A DNA stretch of 48,849 bases from Pseudomonadota bacterium (GCA_018261655.1 JAGTSG010000006.1:1-48849); one strand, 5' to 3'. Positions 33,402 through 42,584 are shown, counted from the first letter of the stretch. The notes: a model not told the origin generated them from the letters alone. Made by a program: numbers and translations.

Positions 33402-34832
33402 TCAGGCGCCGATCGCGGCGGCGAGCAGCTCGCGCCACGCGGCGTAGCGCGAGCGCAGCGAGAGGTCGTCGGCCGGCTCGAGGCGGCGAACGGCGGGAGG
33501 TGCCCAGTCCCCGGGCTGTCCGGCAGCGAGGAAGGCCACGCCGAGTGCCGTCGCCTCGGCGCCGCCGAGGCAGTCCACGGGCACCCCCGCCAGGGCCGCG
33601 ATCCGCCGCGGCAGGAAGTCGCTGCTGGCGAGCCCCCCGCTGACCACGAGCCGGGCGGGCCGCGCGACGTGCCGGGCCATCTCGTCGAGGTTGGCCTGCA
33701 CCAGGAACGCGACGCTCTCGACGACGGCGGCCAGCCGCTCGGGGGCCGTGCCCTCGCCGACAAATCGCGACGGGAACTGCGGGACCCAGAACGGGGAGCC
33801 GATGCCGGAGATGCCGTTGAGGAACAGGGGCGCGTTGCTGCCGGGCGGCTGCGCGACGTCGAGCGTGGGCAGGAGTCGCCCGACCGGGAACCCCGTCTCG
33901 CCTTCAAACCAGTCGAGGGCGCTTCCGGCGCCGTTCACCGTGCCCTCGAGCGCGTACTGCACGGCGCCCGCGGTGGACCAGAGCACGCTGGTCAGCAAGG
34001 GCGCGGCTCGCCGCGACTCGCCGATCGGTCGCAGGACGAAAGCGCCGGTGCCGAGGTTGACGTAAGCCGTCGCTGGGTCGAGCGGGCCGGCTGCCCAGGG
34101 CACGGCCGCCTGGTCGCCGGTGCAGGCGCGCACTGGGACGAGCGCGTCGCCGACACGGATGCGCCCGAACTCCGCACCGGTGGGCGACAACGCCGGCAGG
34201 ATCGACGCCGGCACGCCGAACATTTCCAGCAATTCTCCCGACCACTGGCGGTCGTGGGGCGACCACAGCTGCGTGCGCGACGCGTTGGCCTCGTCGCAGG
34301 CGAAGGAGCCGTCCTCGGGCAGGCGCGCGAGCAGCAGGCTGGCGAGCGGCCCGCCGGCCAGGCGCCCCTGGGCGAGGGCAGCGCGGACGGCCCCGACGTG
34401 GTCCAGGCACCAGCGCAGCTTGCTGGCGCCGTAGTGCGGTGACAGCGGCAGCCCGGTGATCTCGTGGACCCGCGCGGCGTTGCCCGACAGCTGCTGCAGC
34501 CACGCGGCCTGGCGCCGGTCCTGCCATGAAATCACCGGTGCGAGCAGCGCGCCGCTGAGGCGGTCCCAGCACGCGACCGTGGACCGCTGCACGGCGAGGC
34601 CCGCGCCGGCCCAGCGCTCCGCAGGCACGCGCGCCGCGAGTTTCGCGAGCGAGGACCCGACGCCGGCGACGAGGCTCTCGCCGTCGTGCTCGACGCAGTC
34701 CGGCGCGAAGCGTCGCGTATCCACGTGGGTGAACGCGCTCGCCAGCTGGCGGCCGCACCCGTCGTAGGCGATCGCCCGCGTCGCGTGGCTGCCCTGGTCG
34801 ATCCCTACGTAAGCCGCCTCGGTCCCGGTCAT
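33402..34832 (-). CDS. FGGY-family kinase, glycerol-kinase-like
   Basis: A 476-residue carbohydrate kinase of the FGGY family that most resembles glycerol kinase. [11 protein letters not shown] opens the protein, and [22 protein letters not shown] and [17 protein letters not shown] follow GlpK blocks (E. coli: LDQGTTSSRA, TNASRTMLF, YALEGAVFMAGASIQWL). It is ~25 residues shorter than GlpK, and the GlpK WQCRR becomes WQDRR. Glycerol as substrate is likely but not proven. It follows a glycerophosphodiesterase gene by 16 bases, which supports a role in glycerol/glycerophosphate use. No glpF or glpD is nearby. Confidence 0.85.
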   Translation of the reverse strand: MTGTEAAYVGIDQGSHATRAIAYDGCGRQLASAFTHVDTRRFAPDCVEHDGESLVAGVGSSLAKLAARVPAERWAGAGLAVQRSTVACWDRLSGALLAPVISWQDRRQAAWLQQLSGNAARVHEITGLPLSPHYGASKLRWCLDHVGAVRAALAQGRLAGGPLASLLLARLPEDGSFACDEANASRTQLWSPHDRQWSGELLEMFGVPASILPALSPTGAEFGRIRVGDALVPVRACTGDQAAVPWAAGPLDPATAYVNLGTGAFVLRPIGESRRAAPLLTSVLWSTAGAVQYALEGTVNGAGSALDWFEGETGFPVGRLLPTLDVAQPPGSNAPLFLNGISGIGSPFWVPQFPSRFVGEGTAPERLAAVVESVAFLVQANLDEMARHVARPARLVVSGGLASSDFLPRRIAALAGVPVDCLGGAEATALGVAFLAAGQPGDWAPPAVRRLEPADDLSLRSRYAAWRELLAAAIGA

Positions 34833-34848
34833 GGCGGCGCAGTCCCGC

Positions 34849-35625
34849 TCAGGCCTGTGCGAGCGCGGATTGCAGTCCCGCGAGCAAGTGCAGGGGCGCC
34901 ATGCTCTCCACCAGCGCCGCGCCTCGCCGGACCTCGGCCAGCGCCCGGGCCGCATCCTTGACCTCGTAGGCCGCCCAGCGCCACGGTCCCGGCGGCAGCG
35001 ACGCATCGCCGGGCGGCAGCTTGAGGTAGTCGTAGAACACGTACTCCGGCCGCAGCGAGGCCAGCGTCTGCTGGCTGGCGGCGTCGAAGCGATCGATGAC
35101 CCAGCCAACCGGGCGGCCGGTCGCCGCGCGCGCCGCCGCCACGGCGGCCGCATCGAACGAGATCGGCACGCAGCGGTCCGCGACCGCGGCCAGCGCGTCG
35201 AGCACCCGCTCCAGGCAGGGTACGGCGCCGTGGTGCGCCAGGCTCGCCCGCTTGAGCTCGATGAAGGCACGCGCGGCCGGATGACGCGCGAGCAGCCCGG
35301 CGAACGCCTGCAGCCGGGGCAGCTTGACGCCGCGGTGCAGCTCGCCGAAGCGTTGCGGCTCGCCGGCATCCACGTCGTCGAGTGCGCTGGCAGGCAGGAG
35401 GCGCAGGTCGCCGCTCGATCGCGTAGTGCGCTCGAGGTGAGCGTCGTGCACGACGAACGGGACGCCATCGGCGGAAAGCTGGACGTCGAGCTCGACCCAG
35501 CGGATGCCCCCGTCGAGCGCCGAGGCGAAGGCGGGCAGCGTATTCTCCGGGAAGTCGGCCGCGTTGCCGCGGTGTGCGACCAGCTCCGGCAGGACCACGC
35601 TGCGCGCTTGCAAGGGACCCGTCAC
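34849..35625 (-). CDS. Glycerophosphodiester phosphodiesterase
   Basis: A 258-residue GDPD of the cytoplasmic UgpQ type, without a signal peptide, which hydrolyses glycerophosphodiesters to glycerol 3-phosphate and an alcohol. The catalytic blocks are clear: [39 protein letters not shown] and IELKRAS. GTG at 35625 gives the listed N-terminus; a downstream in-frame GTG ([11 protein letters not shown]) is an alternative, so the first ~9 residues are uncertain. An exact TATAAT on this strand lies 18-23 bases upstream. It is probably co-transcribed with the GlpK-like gene. Confidence 0.92.
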   Translation of the reverse strand: MTGPLQARSVVLPELVAHRGNAADFPENTLPAFASALDGGIRWVELDVQLSADGVPFVVHDAHLERTTRSSGDLRLLPASALDDVDAGEPQRFGELHRGVKLPRLQAFAGLLARHPAARAFIELKRASLAHHGAVPCLERVLDALAAVADRCVPISFDAAAVAAARAATGRPVGWVIDRFDAASQQTLASLRPEYVFYDYLKLPPGDASLPPGPWRWAAYEVKDAARALAEVRRGAALVESMAPLHLLAGLQSALAQA

Positions 35626-35642
35626 TCCGTGACCTGGCGGCC

Positions 35643-35648
35643 ATTATA
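35643..35648 (-). promoter_or_regulatory. Consensus -10 box upstream of the glycerophosphodiesterase
   Basis: The minus strand carries a perfect TATAAT in otherwise very GC-rich DNA in the 150-base gap between the divergent phosphodiesterase and mnhA genes. No good -35 box lies at 16-18 bases. The implied leader to the GTG at 35625 is only about 11 bases. No convincing promoter was found for mnhA on the other strand in this gap. Confidence 0.45.
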
Positions 35649-35775
35649 CGGCCCCGGGCCGTCGTTCCCGACGCCGCTGCCGGCGCGCGGTTTCCCGGCA
35701 GGCAGCGCGGGTCGACGACCCCGCCGGCCGTCGTGTAACTTGCACGCTTCGCCTCGCTCGAGCCGGGATCCTCGC

Positions 35776-38544
35776 TTGCTCCTTCCAGCAACAGTCCTGT
35801 TGCCCTTCGTGCTGGCACTGCTGCCGGCGGCGCTGCAGCGCGCCCGCGTGCCGCCGTCCGCCGCGGCCGGCGCGGTCGCGGCCGCAGCCGCGGCACTGCT
35901 CGCGTGGCAGGCGCCCGCCGTCGCGGACGGCCAGCTGCTGCTGTTCAGCGTGCCCTGGGTGCCGCACATCGGGCTCGACTTCGCGTTCCGCCTCGACGGC
36001 CTGTCGCTGCTGTTCGCGGCGCTGATCGTCGGCATCGGCCTGCTGGTGATCCTCTACGCGCACTATTACCTGTCGGACGAGGACCGCAACGGCCGCTTCT
36101 TCGCCTACCTGCTGCTGTTCATGGGCGCGATGCTCGGCGTCGTCACCGCCGACAACCTGCTGCTGCTGCTCGTGTTCTGGGAGCTGACGAGCCTCAGCTC
36201 CTTCCTGCTGATCGGCTTCTGGCGCGGCTCCGCGGAGGCGCGCCAGGGCGCGCGGCTCGCGTTGCTGGTCACCGGCGCGGGCGGTCTGGCACTGCTCGCC
36301 GGCGTCGTGCTGATCGGCGACATCGTCGGCAGCTACTCGCTCGGCGAGGTACTCGCGGCCGGCGACGCGATCCGCGGCGACGACCGCTATCCGCTGCTCC
36401 TCGCCCTGGTGCTGCTCGGCGCGTTCACCAAGTCGGCCCAGTTCCCGTTCCACTTCTGGCTGCCGCACGCCATGGCGGCGCCCACGCCGGTCAGCGCCTA
36501 TCTCCACTCCGCGACCATGGTCAAGGCCGGCATCTTCCTGCTCATGCGGCTGTGGCCGGCGCTCGCCGGCAGCGAGGAGTGGTTCTGGGTCGTCGGCGGC
36601 ACCGGCCTCGTGACGATGATCTTTGCCGCCTACGTGGCGCTGTTCCAGCACGACCTCAAGGGCCTGCTGGCCTACAGCACGGTCAGCCAGCTCGGCCTGA
36701 TCACGCTGCTGCTGGGCCTCGGCACGCCGCTGGCCGAGATCGCCGCCGTCTTCCACGTCATCAATCACGCCGCCTTCAAGGCGTCGCTGTTCATGGCGGC
36801 GGGCATCGTCGACCACGAGACGGGCACGCGCGACATGCGGCGGCTCTCCGGGCTGGCGCGGCACATGCCATACACGGCGACGCTGGCCATCGTCGCCGCT
36901 TCCGCGATGGCGGGAGTGCCGCTGCTGAACGGCTTCATCAGCAAGGAGATGTTCTTCGCCGAGACCTTCGCGCTGCCCGCGCCGTGGTCCTGGGTGATGC
37001 CGCTGGCGGCGACGCTCGGCGGCCTGTTCTCCGTGGCCTACTCGGCACGGTTCGTCCACGACGTGTTCTTCGGCGGACAGGCGCGCGACCTGCCGCGCAC
37101 CCCGCACGAGCCGCCGCGCTTCATGCGCGTCCCGGTCGAGATCCTGGTCGTGATCTGCCTGCTCGTCGGGCTCGGTCCGGGACTGATCGTGGAACCCGCG
37201 CTGCGGCTGGCGGCCTCGGCGCTGCTGCAGGGACCGTTGCCCGCGTTCTCGCTGGCCCTGTGGCACGGCCTGAACCTGCCGGTCCTGATGAGTGTCGTCG
37301 CCCTGGCCGGCGGGATCGCGCTGTATCTTGCGCGGCGCTACCTGTGGTCGCTGCACGCCGAGACCGCCCGCGCGCTGTCCGGCAAGCGCATCACCGAGTC
37401 GACGGTCACCGCCCTGAGCGCGGCGTCGACGTGGCTCCACGGGCTCATCGACCGCGGCGGCCTGCGCCTGTCGCTCGTGGCCTTGCTGCTGGTCGCGCTC
37501 GCGGCGGGCGTGGCGGGATTCCTGCCCGGGCCGCCCGTCCCGACGAAGGTGCCGCTGCCGGCGGGCCTCGCCGGCTGGGCCGGGTTTGCGGCGCTCGCCT
37601 GCGCCGCGGCGGCCACCGTGGTCCTGCACCGCGAGCGGCTCCTGGCGGTCGTCTGCGTCGGCGTCATCGGCCTCGTGGTCTCGCTCGCCTTCGTGCGGCT
37701 GTCGGCGCCCGACCTCGCGCTCACGCAGCTGCTGGTCGAGGTGATCACGGTCCTGCTGCTGCTGCTCGCCATGTACTTCCTGCCGCAGCGGTCGCCGCGG
37801 GAGAGCTCCGGCGTGCGCCGCGCGGTCGACGCGTTCATTGCGTTCCTGGCCGGCGCGGGCGCGGCGGTGCTGGCCTGGGCGATGATGCTCGCGCCGGGCG
37901 AGACGCTGTCCGGCTTCTACCTCGGGCAGGCCAAGCCCGGAGGCGGGGGCTACAACGTCGTCAATGTCATCCTGGTCGACTTCCGCGCACTGGATACGCT
38001 CGGTGAGATTACGGTGCTGGGCATCGCCGCCTTCGCGGTCGTCGCCATCCTCGACCGCATCGAGCTGCCGGGACGCCCGCTGGACTGGGACGGCAGGCCC
38101 TGGCCGGCGGGCCGCTCGCTGCTGCTCGAGGTGCTCTCGCGGCCGCTGCTGCCGCTGGCGTTGCTGGTGTCGACCTACCTGCTGCTGCGGGGCCACAACC
38201 TGCCGGGCGGCGGCTTCATCGCCGGCCTCGTGACCGGCACCGCCGTGCTGGTCCAGTACCTAGGGCACGGCAATGCCTGGGTCGAGGCGAGGCTGCCGCC
38301 CCGCTACACGTCGGTCGCCGCGCTGGGCATCGCGCTGGCAGCTGTCACCGGGCTCGCGTCGCTCGCCTTCGGCGCGCCGTTCCTGACTTCCACTTTCGGC
38401 TACCTGGACTGGCCGGTGGTCGGCCGGTTCGAGGTGGCGAGCGCGATGGTGTTCGACCTGGGTGTCTACCTCGCCGTCGTCGGCGTGGTGCTGTCGGTCC
38501 TCGCGACCATCGGTCGCCAGCACAACGCGCCGGAGGCTGGCTGA
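35776..38544 (+). CDS. mnhAB: Na+/H+ antiporter subunit A fused to subunit B (MrpA-MrpB)
   Basis: The largest subunit of the Mrp/Mnh cation/proton antiporter, related to NuoL. The ~922-residue product has the proton-channel core over about 90-420 ([41 protein letters not shown] split by one helix), the MrpA C-terminal part ([20 protein letters not shown]), and an MrpB domain over the last ~140 residues ([18 protein letters not shown]). A and B are fused, as in many proteobacterial operons. The start is uncertain: TTG at 35776 gives a family-like N-terminus but has a weak ribosome-binding site. GTG at 35809 is an alternative. Confidence 0.93.
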   Translation: MLLPATVLLPFVLALLPAALQRARVPPSAAAGAVAAAAAALLAWQAPAVADGQLLLFSVPWVPHIGLDFAFRLDGLSLLFAALIVGIGLLVILYAHYYLSDEDRNGRFFAYLLLFMGAMLGVVTADNLLLLLVFWELTSLSSFLLIGFWRGSAEARQGARLALLVTGAGGLALLAGVVLIGDIVGSYSLGEVLAAGDAIRGDDRYPLLLALVLLGAFTKSAQFPFHFWLPHAMAAPTPVSAYLHSATMVKAGIFLLMRLWPALAGSEEWFWVVGGTGLVTMIFAAYVALFQHDLKGLLAYSTVSQLGLITLLLGLGTPLAEIAAVFHVINHAAFKASLFMAAGIVDHETGTRDMRRLSGLARHMPYTATLAIVAASAMAGVPLLNGFISKEMFFAETFALPAPWSWVMPLAATLGGLFSVAYSARFVHDVFFGGQARDLPRTPHEPPRFMRVPVEILVVICLLVGLGPGLIVEPALRLAASALLQGPLPAFSLALWHGLNLPVLMSVVALAGGIALYLARRYLWSLHAETARALSGKRITESTVTALSAASTWLHGLIDRGGLRLSLVALLLVALAAGVAGFLPGPPVPTKVPLPAGLAGWAGFAALACAAAATVVLHRERLLAVVCVGVIGLVVSLAFVRLSAPDLALTQLLVEVITVLLLLLAMYFLPQRSPRESSGVRRAVDAFIAFLAGAGAAVLAWAMMLAPGETLSGFYLGQAKPGGGGYNVVNVILVDFRALDTLGEITVLGIAAFAVVAILDRIELPGRPLDWDGRPWPAGRSLLLEVLSRPLLPLALLVSTYLLLRGHNLPGGGFIAGLVTGTAVLVQYLGHGNAWVEARLPPRYTSVAALGIALAAVTGLASLAFGAPFLTSTFGYLDWPVVGRFEVASAMVFDLGVYLAVVGVVLSVLATIGRQHNAPEAG

Positions 38545-38879
38545 TGGAAGGGCTGGTCGCAGTCGCCATCGGGGTCCTGGTCGCGGCCGGCGTCTACCTG
38601 GCGCTGCGTCCCCGGCTGTTCTCGGTGCTGCTCGGCATCACGCTGCTGTCGTATGCCGTGAACCTCTTCCTGCTGGCGGCCGGCGGGCTCGTGGTGGACG
38701 CTGCGCCGCTGACGGACCGTCCGGGCCCTTACCCGGATCCCCTCCCGCAGGCGCTGGTGCTCACGGCCATCGTCATCAGCTTCGGCATGACCGCGCTGGT
38801 CATCGTGCTGACGCTGCGTGCCATGAGCGAGCGGGGGCACGATCGCGTCGATGACGGCCCGGACGGAGGCCCGGCATGA
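38544..38879 (+). CDS. mnhC: Na+/H+ antiporter subunit C
   Basis: The NuoK-like subunit of the Mrp antiporter, 111 residues with three membrane helices. The conserved block PLPQALVLTAIVISFGMTA is the MrpC signature. Its ATG overlaps the TGA of mnhAB by one base (TGATG), and its end overlaps mnhD by 4 bases. Confidence 0.95.
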   Translation: MEGLVAVAIGVLVAAGVYLALRPRLFSVLLGITLLSYAVNLFLLAAGGLVVDAAPLTDRPGPYPDPLPQALVLTAIVISFGMTALVIVLTLRAMSERGHDRVDDGPDGGPA

Positions 38880-40381
38880 ACGGCCTGCTGCTGGCGCCGA
38901 TCCTGCTGCCGCTCGCGGGCGGTATCGTCGCGATGCTCGGCGGCCGGCGCGGCCTCGCCGCCGAGCGACTGGTCGGCGCGGCGGCGACGATCCTGCTGTT
39001 GCCGGTCGCCGTGGCGCTGTTCGCCGTGGCGGACGAGGGGCCCATCGTCTCCCATGCGGTCGGCGACTGGCCCGCGCCATACGGGATCATCCTCGTGCTC
39101 GACCGGCTCGCGGCGTGGATGCTGCTGGTGACGGCGATCGTCGCCACGGCCGCGGTGCTCGTCGCCATCGGCCGCTCCGACGGGGCCGGCCGGCACTTCC
39201 ATTCCCTGTTCCAGTTCCAGCTGCTCGGCGTCAACGGCGCCTTCCTGACGGGGGACCTGTTCAACCTCTTCGTGTTCTTCGAGGTGCTGCTGATCGCCTC
39301 CTACGCGCTCCTGAGCCACGGCTCGCGGCCCGAGCGCACCCAGGCGGCGATCCGCGTGGCCGTGCTCAACCTGCTCGGTTCGACGCTGTTCCTGGTGGCC
39401 ATCGGTTGCCTCTATGCCGCGGCCGGGACGCTGAATCTCGCCGACCTGGCCGCGCGGGCGGCGACGCTGCCCGCGGACCGGCTGGGCCTGTGGCAGGCGG
39501 GCGGCTGGCTGCTGATCGTCGTGTTCGCGCTCAAGGCCGCGGTCCTGCCGCTCGGCTTCTGGCTGCCGGGCGCCTACGGCGTCACCGACGGCGCGGTAGC
39601 CGCGCTGTTCTCGGTGCTGACCAAGGTCGGCGTGGTGGCGATCGTCAGGTGCTGCACCTTGGTCTTTCCCGGCCTCGACGCCGGGCCGGTGCTCTGGGCG
39701 GCGGCGATCGGCACGCTGACGCTGGGCGCGACCGGCATGCTCGCCGCGCGCCGCCTGTCGACCCTGGCCGCGCACGCGGTGGTCCTCTCCGTCGGCCTGC
39801 TGCTGGTTTCGATCGCGCACTTCACGCGTGACTCGCTGGCCGCTGCGACCTTCTACCTCGCGCACGGGACCTTCGCCACGGCGGCGCTGTTCCTGGTTGC
39901 CATGCGGGTGTCGGCGGTGCGCGGCGGGATGGGCGACGCGCTGGCCGAGGGCCCGGCGCTCCGCGGGCGGCTCGCGCTGCCGGCCGCCTTCCTGCTCGCC
40001 GCGGTGGCCGTGGCCGGGCTGCCGCCGCTGGGCGGGTTCCTGGCGAAGCTCGCGATCCTCGACGCCGCGACCGGGGCGCGCGGCGCGGCGTGGACCTTTG
40101 CGGCGGTGCTCGCCGCCAGCCTGGTGTCCATCGTCGCACTGGCGCGCGCCGGCACCACCGTCTTCTGGAAGGTGGGCCGGGGCGATGACCAGGCCGCGGA
40201 AGACCCGCCATCGAGCCCGCTTGCCGTCGCGGGCACGGGCCTGCTGCTCGCCGTCGTCGTCGCGCTTGCGCTGCTGGCCGGCCCCGCATTCGGTCGCGCC
40301 GACCTGGTCGCGGGGCAGCTGCTCGACCGCGAGGGGTATATTCGTGCCGTCCTCGGCGGACGGCCGGGAGGCGGGGGCTGA
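38876..40381 (+). CDS. mnhD: Na+/H+ antiporter subunit D
   Basis: The NuoM/N-like proton-channel subunit of the Mrp antiporter, 501 residues with about 14 helices. Visible landmarks are GDLFNLFVFFEVLLIASYAL (with the key Glu), LKAAVLPLGFWLPGAYG and GLPPLGGFLAKLAIL. ATG at 38876 overlaps mnhC (ATGA). It ends TGATG with mnhE. Confidence 0.95.
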   Translation: MNGLLLAPILLPLAGGIVAMLGGRRGLAAERLVGAAATILLLPVAVALFAVADEGPIVSHAVGDWPAPYGIILVLDRLAAWMLLVTAIVATAAVLVAIGRSDGAGRHFHSLFQFQLLGVNGAFLTGDLFNLFVFFEVLLIASYALLSHGSRPERTQAAIRVAVLNLLGSTLFLVAIGCLYAAAGTLNLADLAARAATLPADRLGLWQAGGWLLIVVFALKAAVLPLGFWLPGAYGVTDGAVAALFSVLTKVGVVAIVRCCTLVFPGLDAGPVLWAAAIGTLTLGATGMLAARRLSTLAAHAVVLSVGLLLVSIAHFTRDSLAAATFYLAHGTFATAALFLVAMRVSAVRGGMGDALAEGPALRGRLALPAAFLLAAVAVAGLPPLGGFLAKLAILDAATGARGAAWTFAAVLAASLVSIVALARAGTTVFWKVGRGDDQAAEDPPSSPLAVAGTGLLLAVVVALALLAGPAFGRADLVAGQLLDREGYIRAVLGGRPGGGG

Positions 40382-40869
40382 TGCGCGAAAAGTGGTTGCC
40401 GCACCCGCTCAGCAGCGCTGCGCTGGCCTTGTTCTGGCTGTGGCTCAACAACACGGTCGGGCCGGGGCAGGTGCTGCTCGGGGCGTTCCTGGGCTGGTCG
40501 CTGCCGCTCTTCTCCCGGCGCTTCTGGCCGGAGCGCGAGCGCGTGTCGAAGCCCTGGCGGCTGCTGCCCTTCGCCCTCGTCGTGCTGGCGGACGTCGTGA
40601 CCGCCAACCTCCGCGTCGCGCGCGCCGTGCTCGGGCCGGTCGCGCACCTGCGGCCGGGCTTCGCGCGCGTGCCGCTGGACCTGCGCTCGGACATCGGCAT
40701 CGCGGTCCTGGCCAACACCGTCACGCTCACGCCCGGCACGCTCAGCGCGGACCTCTCCGAGGACCGGCGCGAACTCGTCGTGCACTACCTCGACGAGCCC
40801 GACCCCGGCCAGCTGGTGGCCCTGATCAAGGCGCGCTACGAGCGGCCGATCCTGGAGGTGTTCGGATGA
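40381..40869 (+). CDS. mnhE: Na+/H+ antiporter subunit E
   Basis: MrpE is a small membrane subunit, 162 residues here. NNTVGPGQVLLGAFLGWSLP near the N-terminus and the signature ANTVTLTPGTLSADLSED identify it. The N-terminal part is membrane-embedded and the C-terminal ~80 residues are soluble. It overlaps mnhD by one base and mnhF by 4 bases. Confidence 0.94.
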   Translation: MREKWLPHPLSSAALALFWLWLNNTVGPGQVLLGAFLGWSLPLFSRRFWPERERVSKPWRLLPFALVVLADVVTANLRVARAVLGPVAHLRPGFARVPLDLRSDIGIAVLANTVTLTPGTLSADLSEDRRELVVHYLDEPDPGQLVALIKARYERPILEVFG

Positions 40870-41135
40870 TCGGGACCGCTATCAACGTGACCCTGGTGCT
40901 CATCGGCCTCGCGATGAGCCTGTCGCTGTGGAGGCTGTTCCGCGGTCCCGACGTCGTGGACCGCGTGATCGCGATCGACATGCTCTACGTCAACGCCTGC
41001 GCGATGCTGCTTGTCTACGGCATCCGCGCGGAAACGGCGCTGCACTTCGAGGCCGCGCTCATCATCGCCATGCTCGGCTTCCTGAGCACGGCCGCGTTCG
41101 CCCGGTTCCTGCTGAGGGGGGACATCATCGAATGA
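40866..41135 (+). CDS. mnhF: Na+/H+ antiporter subunit F
   Basis: An 89-residue, three-helix MrpF subunit. The RLFRGPDVVDRVIAIDML segment is the family signature. ATG at 40866 overlaps mnhE (ATGA), and the end overlaps mnhG by 4 bases. Confidence 0.94.
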   Translation: MIGTAINVTLVLIGLAMSLSLWRLFRGPDVVDRVIAIDMLYVNACAMLLVYGIRAETALHFEAALIIAMLGFLSTAAFARFLLRGDIIE

Positions 41136-41455
41136 CCATGGCGTGGGAATTGCTGGTCGCGGCGCTGGTGCTGGCCGGCGGGGTCTTCTGCTTCCTCGGC
41201 GCGCTGGGGCTCGCCAGGCTGCCGGACGTGTTCATGCGCCTGCACGGCCCGAGCAAGGCCTCGACGCTGGGCATCGGTTGCATCGCCCTGGCCTCGATGG
41301 CCTACTTCAGCGTCCGCGAGGGCACGCCGTCCGTGCACGAACTGCTGATCATCGTCTTCCTGGTGATGACCACGCCGGTGAGCGCGCACCTGGTCGCGAA
41401 GGCCGCGTTGCACCGCGACCTGCCGCGCTGGAACCGTGGAGACGCGCCGCGGTGA
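41132..41455 (+). CDS. mnhG: Na+/H+ antiporter subunit G
   Basis: A 107-residue MrpG subunit with three membrane helices. Typical blocks are GALGLARLPDVFMRLHGPSKASTLG split around the second helix, and VFLVMTTPVSAHLVAKAA. It overlaps mnhF (ATGA) and its stop overlaps the GTG start of the SPOR lipoprotein gene (GTGA). It completes the AB-C-D-E-F-G set, so all Mrp subunits are present. Confidence 0.95.
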   Translation: MTMAWELLVAALVLAGGVFCFLGALGLARLPDVFMRLHGPSKASTLGIGCIALASMAYFSVREGTPSVHELLIIVFLVMTTPVSAHLVAKAALHRDLPRWNRGDAPR

Positions 41456-42093
41456 GGCTGGCCGCCTGCCTGCTGCTGGCGCTGGTCGTGGCGGGTTGCA
41501 GCCGCCAGGAGACGGCGTGGCGGCGCACCGAATCCCAGGACACCGTGGCGGCCTACGAGTCCTACCTGCGCGAATACCCTGCCGGCGCGCATGCGGGCCG
41601 GGCACAGGCGCGTCTCGCAGAGCTCAGGGAGCTGCAGGAGTGGGAACGGGCGCAGCGCTTCAATACGCCCGAGGCCTACCAGCGCTACCTGTCGGGCTAT
41701 CCTTCCGGCCACTACTCGGTGACCGCGCGGGAGAAACTGTCGGACTTCCTGCTGGCGCGCGCGCCGGACGACCCCGGGCCCGCATCGCCCCCGTCCCCGG
41801 CGCAGCCGGCACCCGGTGGCGCGCTGCTCGCGGCCGCCGGCGCAACGGGAGACCGCCGCATCCAGCTTGGCGCGTTCGGCGCCGGCGAGGCCGCCGCCAG
41901 GCGGGAGTGGAGCCGACTGGCCGGACGCCATGGCGACCTGCTGGCCGGTACCTCCCCGCGCGTGGACGTCATCGAGCGCAACGGTCGCAGCCTCTGGCGG
42001 CTGCAGGCCGGGCCCCTGACCGAGTCGCGCGCCCGGGAAGTCTGTACGGCGCTCAAGGCGCGTGGCGAGGCCTGCCTGCTGGTCGGCGACTGA
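41452..42093 (+). CDS. SPOR-domain lipoprotein coupled to the Mrp operon
   Basis: A 213-residue predicted lipoprotein. The signal peptide ends in VAGC with Cys16. Two similar helical units follow (AYESYLREYPAGAHAG at about 33-48 and AYQRYLSGYPSGHYSV at about 75-90), like short TPR-type repeats. A Pro-rich linker leads to a C-terminal SPOR domain (RIQLGAFGAGEAA...LWRLQAGPL...). SPOR domains bind denuded glycan strands at septa. The GTG at 41452 overlaps the mnhG stop (GTGA), so it is translated with the antiporter operon. No role in the antiporter is known to me; the link is by position only. Confidence 0.85.
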   Translation: MRLAACLLLALVVAGCSRQETAWRRTESQDTVAAYESYLREYPAGAHAGRAQARLAELRELQEWERAQRFNTPEAYQRYLSGYPSGHYSVTAREKLSDFLLARAPDDPGPASPPSPAQPAPGGALLAAAGATGDRRIQLGAFGAGEAAARREWSRLAGRHGDLLAGTSPRVDVIERNGRSLWRLQAGPLTESRAREVCTALKARGEACLLVGD

Positions 42094-42113
42094 ACCGTTT
42101 CGGTGCAGCACGG

Positions 42114-42128
42114 CGTCACAATGTGACG
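42114..42128. promoter_or_regulatory. 15-bp dyad upstream of a sigma-54 promoter (possible activator site)
   Basis: Perfect 7-bp arms CGTCACA and TGTGACG flank a single A. The site lies 21 bases past the SPOR gene stop and about 95 bases upstream of the transcription start implied by the sigma-54 promoter. That is the usual distance for an enhancer-binding protein. The half-site TGTGA recalls Crp, but the spacing (1 bp, not 6) does not fit Crp. Confidence 0.5.
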
Positions 42129-42188
42129 TCCCGCGTCAGTCGCCGGCGATCGTGTTCCCCAAGTGGCTGATTTTCCTTTGCCTGTCCG

Positions 42189-42206
42189 TTGGCACGCGCC
42201 TTGCTT
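42189..42206 (+). promoter_or_regulatory. Predicted sigma-54 (RpoN) promoter
   Basis: TTGGCACG, four bases, then TTGCTT matches the -24/-12 consensus (TGGCACG-N4-TTGCW) at every core position. The GG (42191-42192) and GC (42203-42204) are exactly 10 bases apart, the invariant spacing. It predicts a start near 42216 and a 30-base leader to the ATG at 42246. Confidence 0.8.
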
Positions 42207-42245
42207 CCCTCGAGGTACATAGGGAACAAGTGGGCTGGGCAAGTC

Positions 42246-42488
42246 ATGGACAACACCGAGGTCATCGCAGTACTGGTCGCCGGCTATGACGACGACGGTG
42301 TCGAACGCGCGACCGTGATCCTCCGCGACTCGCAGGGCAACGTGACGATGCGGCAGATGAACGCGCACGACGGGCTGGTGCAGCGCGCCGCCAATGCCGA
42401 CCGGTTCCGGCGCGGCAAGCCGATCGTGGACCCGGTCTCCCGCGAGGTCGTGGGCTATGAACTGGAGCGGGTCGCCCTGACGCACTGA
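42246..42488 (+). CDS. Unknown 80-residue protein
   Basis: A small soluble protein I do not recognise. It is acidic in its first third (MDNTEVIAVLVAGYDDDGVE), predicted alpha/beta, with no signal peptide, membrane helix or Cys. Support for it as a gene: codon use and composition like its neighbours, an ATG 30 bases after the predicted sigma-54 transcription start, and a hairpin terminator about 50 bases after the stop. The ribosome-binding site is weak (GGGCAAG). It appears to be a stand-alone transcription unit. The region 42094-42245 ahead of it holds only the regulatory sites listed. Confidence 0.75.
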   Translation: MDNTEVIAVLVAGYDDDGVERATVILRDSQGNVTMRQMNAHDGLVQRAANADRFRRGKPIVDPVSREVVGYELERVALTH

Positions 42489-42539
42489 GCGACCCGCAAC
42501 CGACGGTGATTCGAGCGAGGTCCCTCCAGGTTCGCTCTG

Positions 42540-42584
42540 GCGCCGCGACAAGGCTTCGCCCTGCCGCGGCGCTTCTTTCTTTCT
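42540..42584 (+). terminator. Intrinsic terminator after the small gene
   Basis: A perfect 8-bp stem GCGCCGCG / CGCGGCGC encloses a 17-base loop that can itself pair partly. It is followed by a pyrimidine tract rich in T (TTCTTTCTTTCT). It lies about 50 bases past the stop at 42488 and just before the convergent lipoprotein stop. Confidence 0.75.

Noticed and set aside
35711-35739. Sigma-70 promoter for mnhA (GTCGAC with TGTAAC)
   Set aside because: The -35 match is only three of six and the -10 is weak; not supported.
35644-38196. 850-codon open frame on the minus strand opposite mnhAB
   Set aside because: Low-complexity Gln/Arg/Asp/Glu-rich translation antisense to an unmistakable MrpA-MrpB gene; an artefact of GC-rich codon use.
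42114-42128. Dyad considered as a Crp site
   Set aside because: The half-sites are 1 bp apart, whereas Crp sites (TGTGA-N6-TCACA) have a 6-bp spacer and the opposite half-site order.
42189-42221. Sigma-70 reading of the small-gene promoter (TTGGCA with TACATA)
   Set aside because: The spacer would be 21 bases, too long; the sigma-54 reading fits at all core positions.
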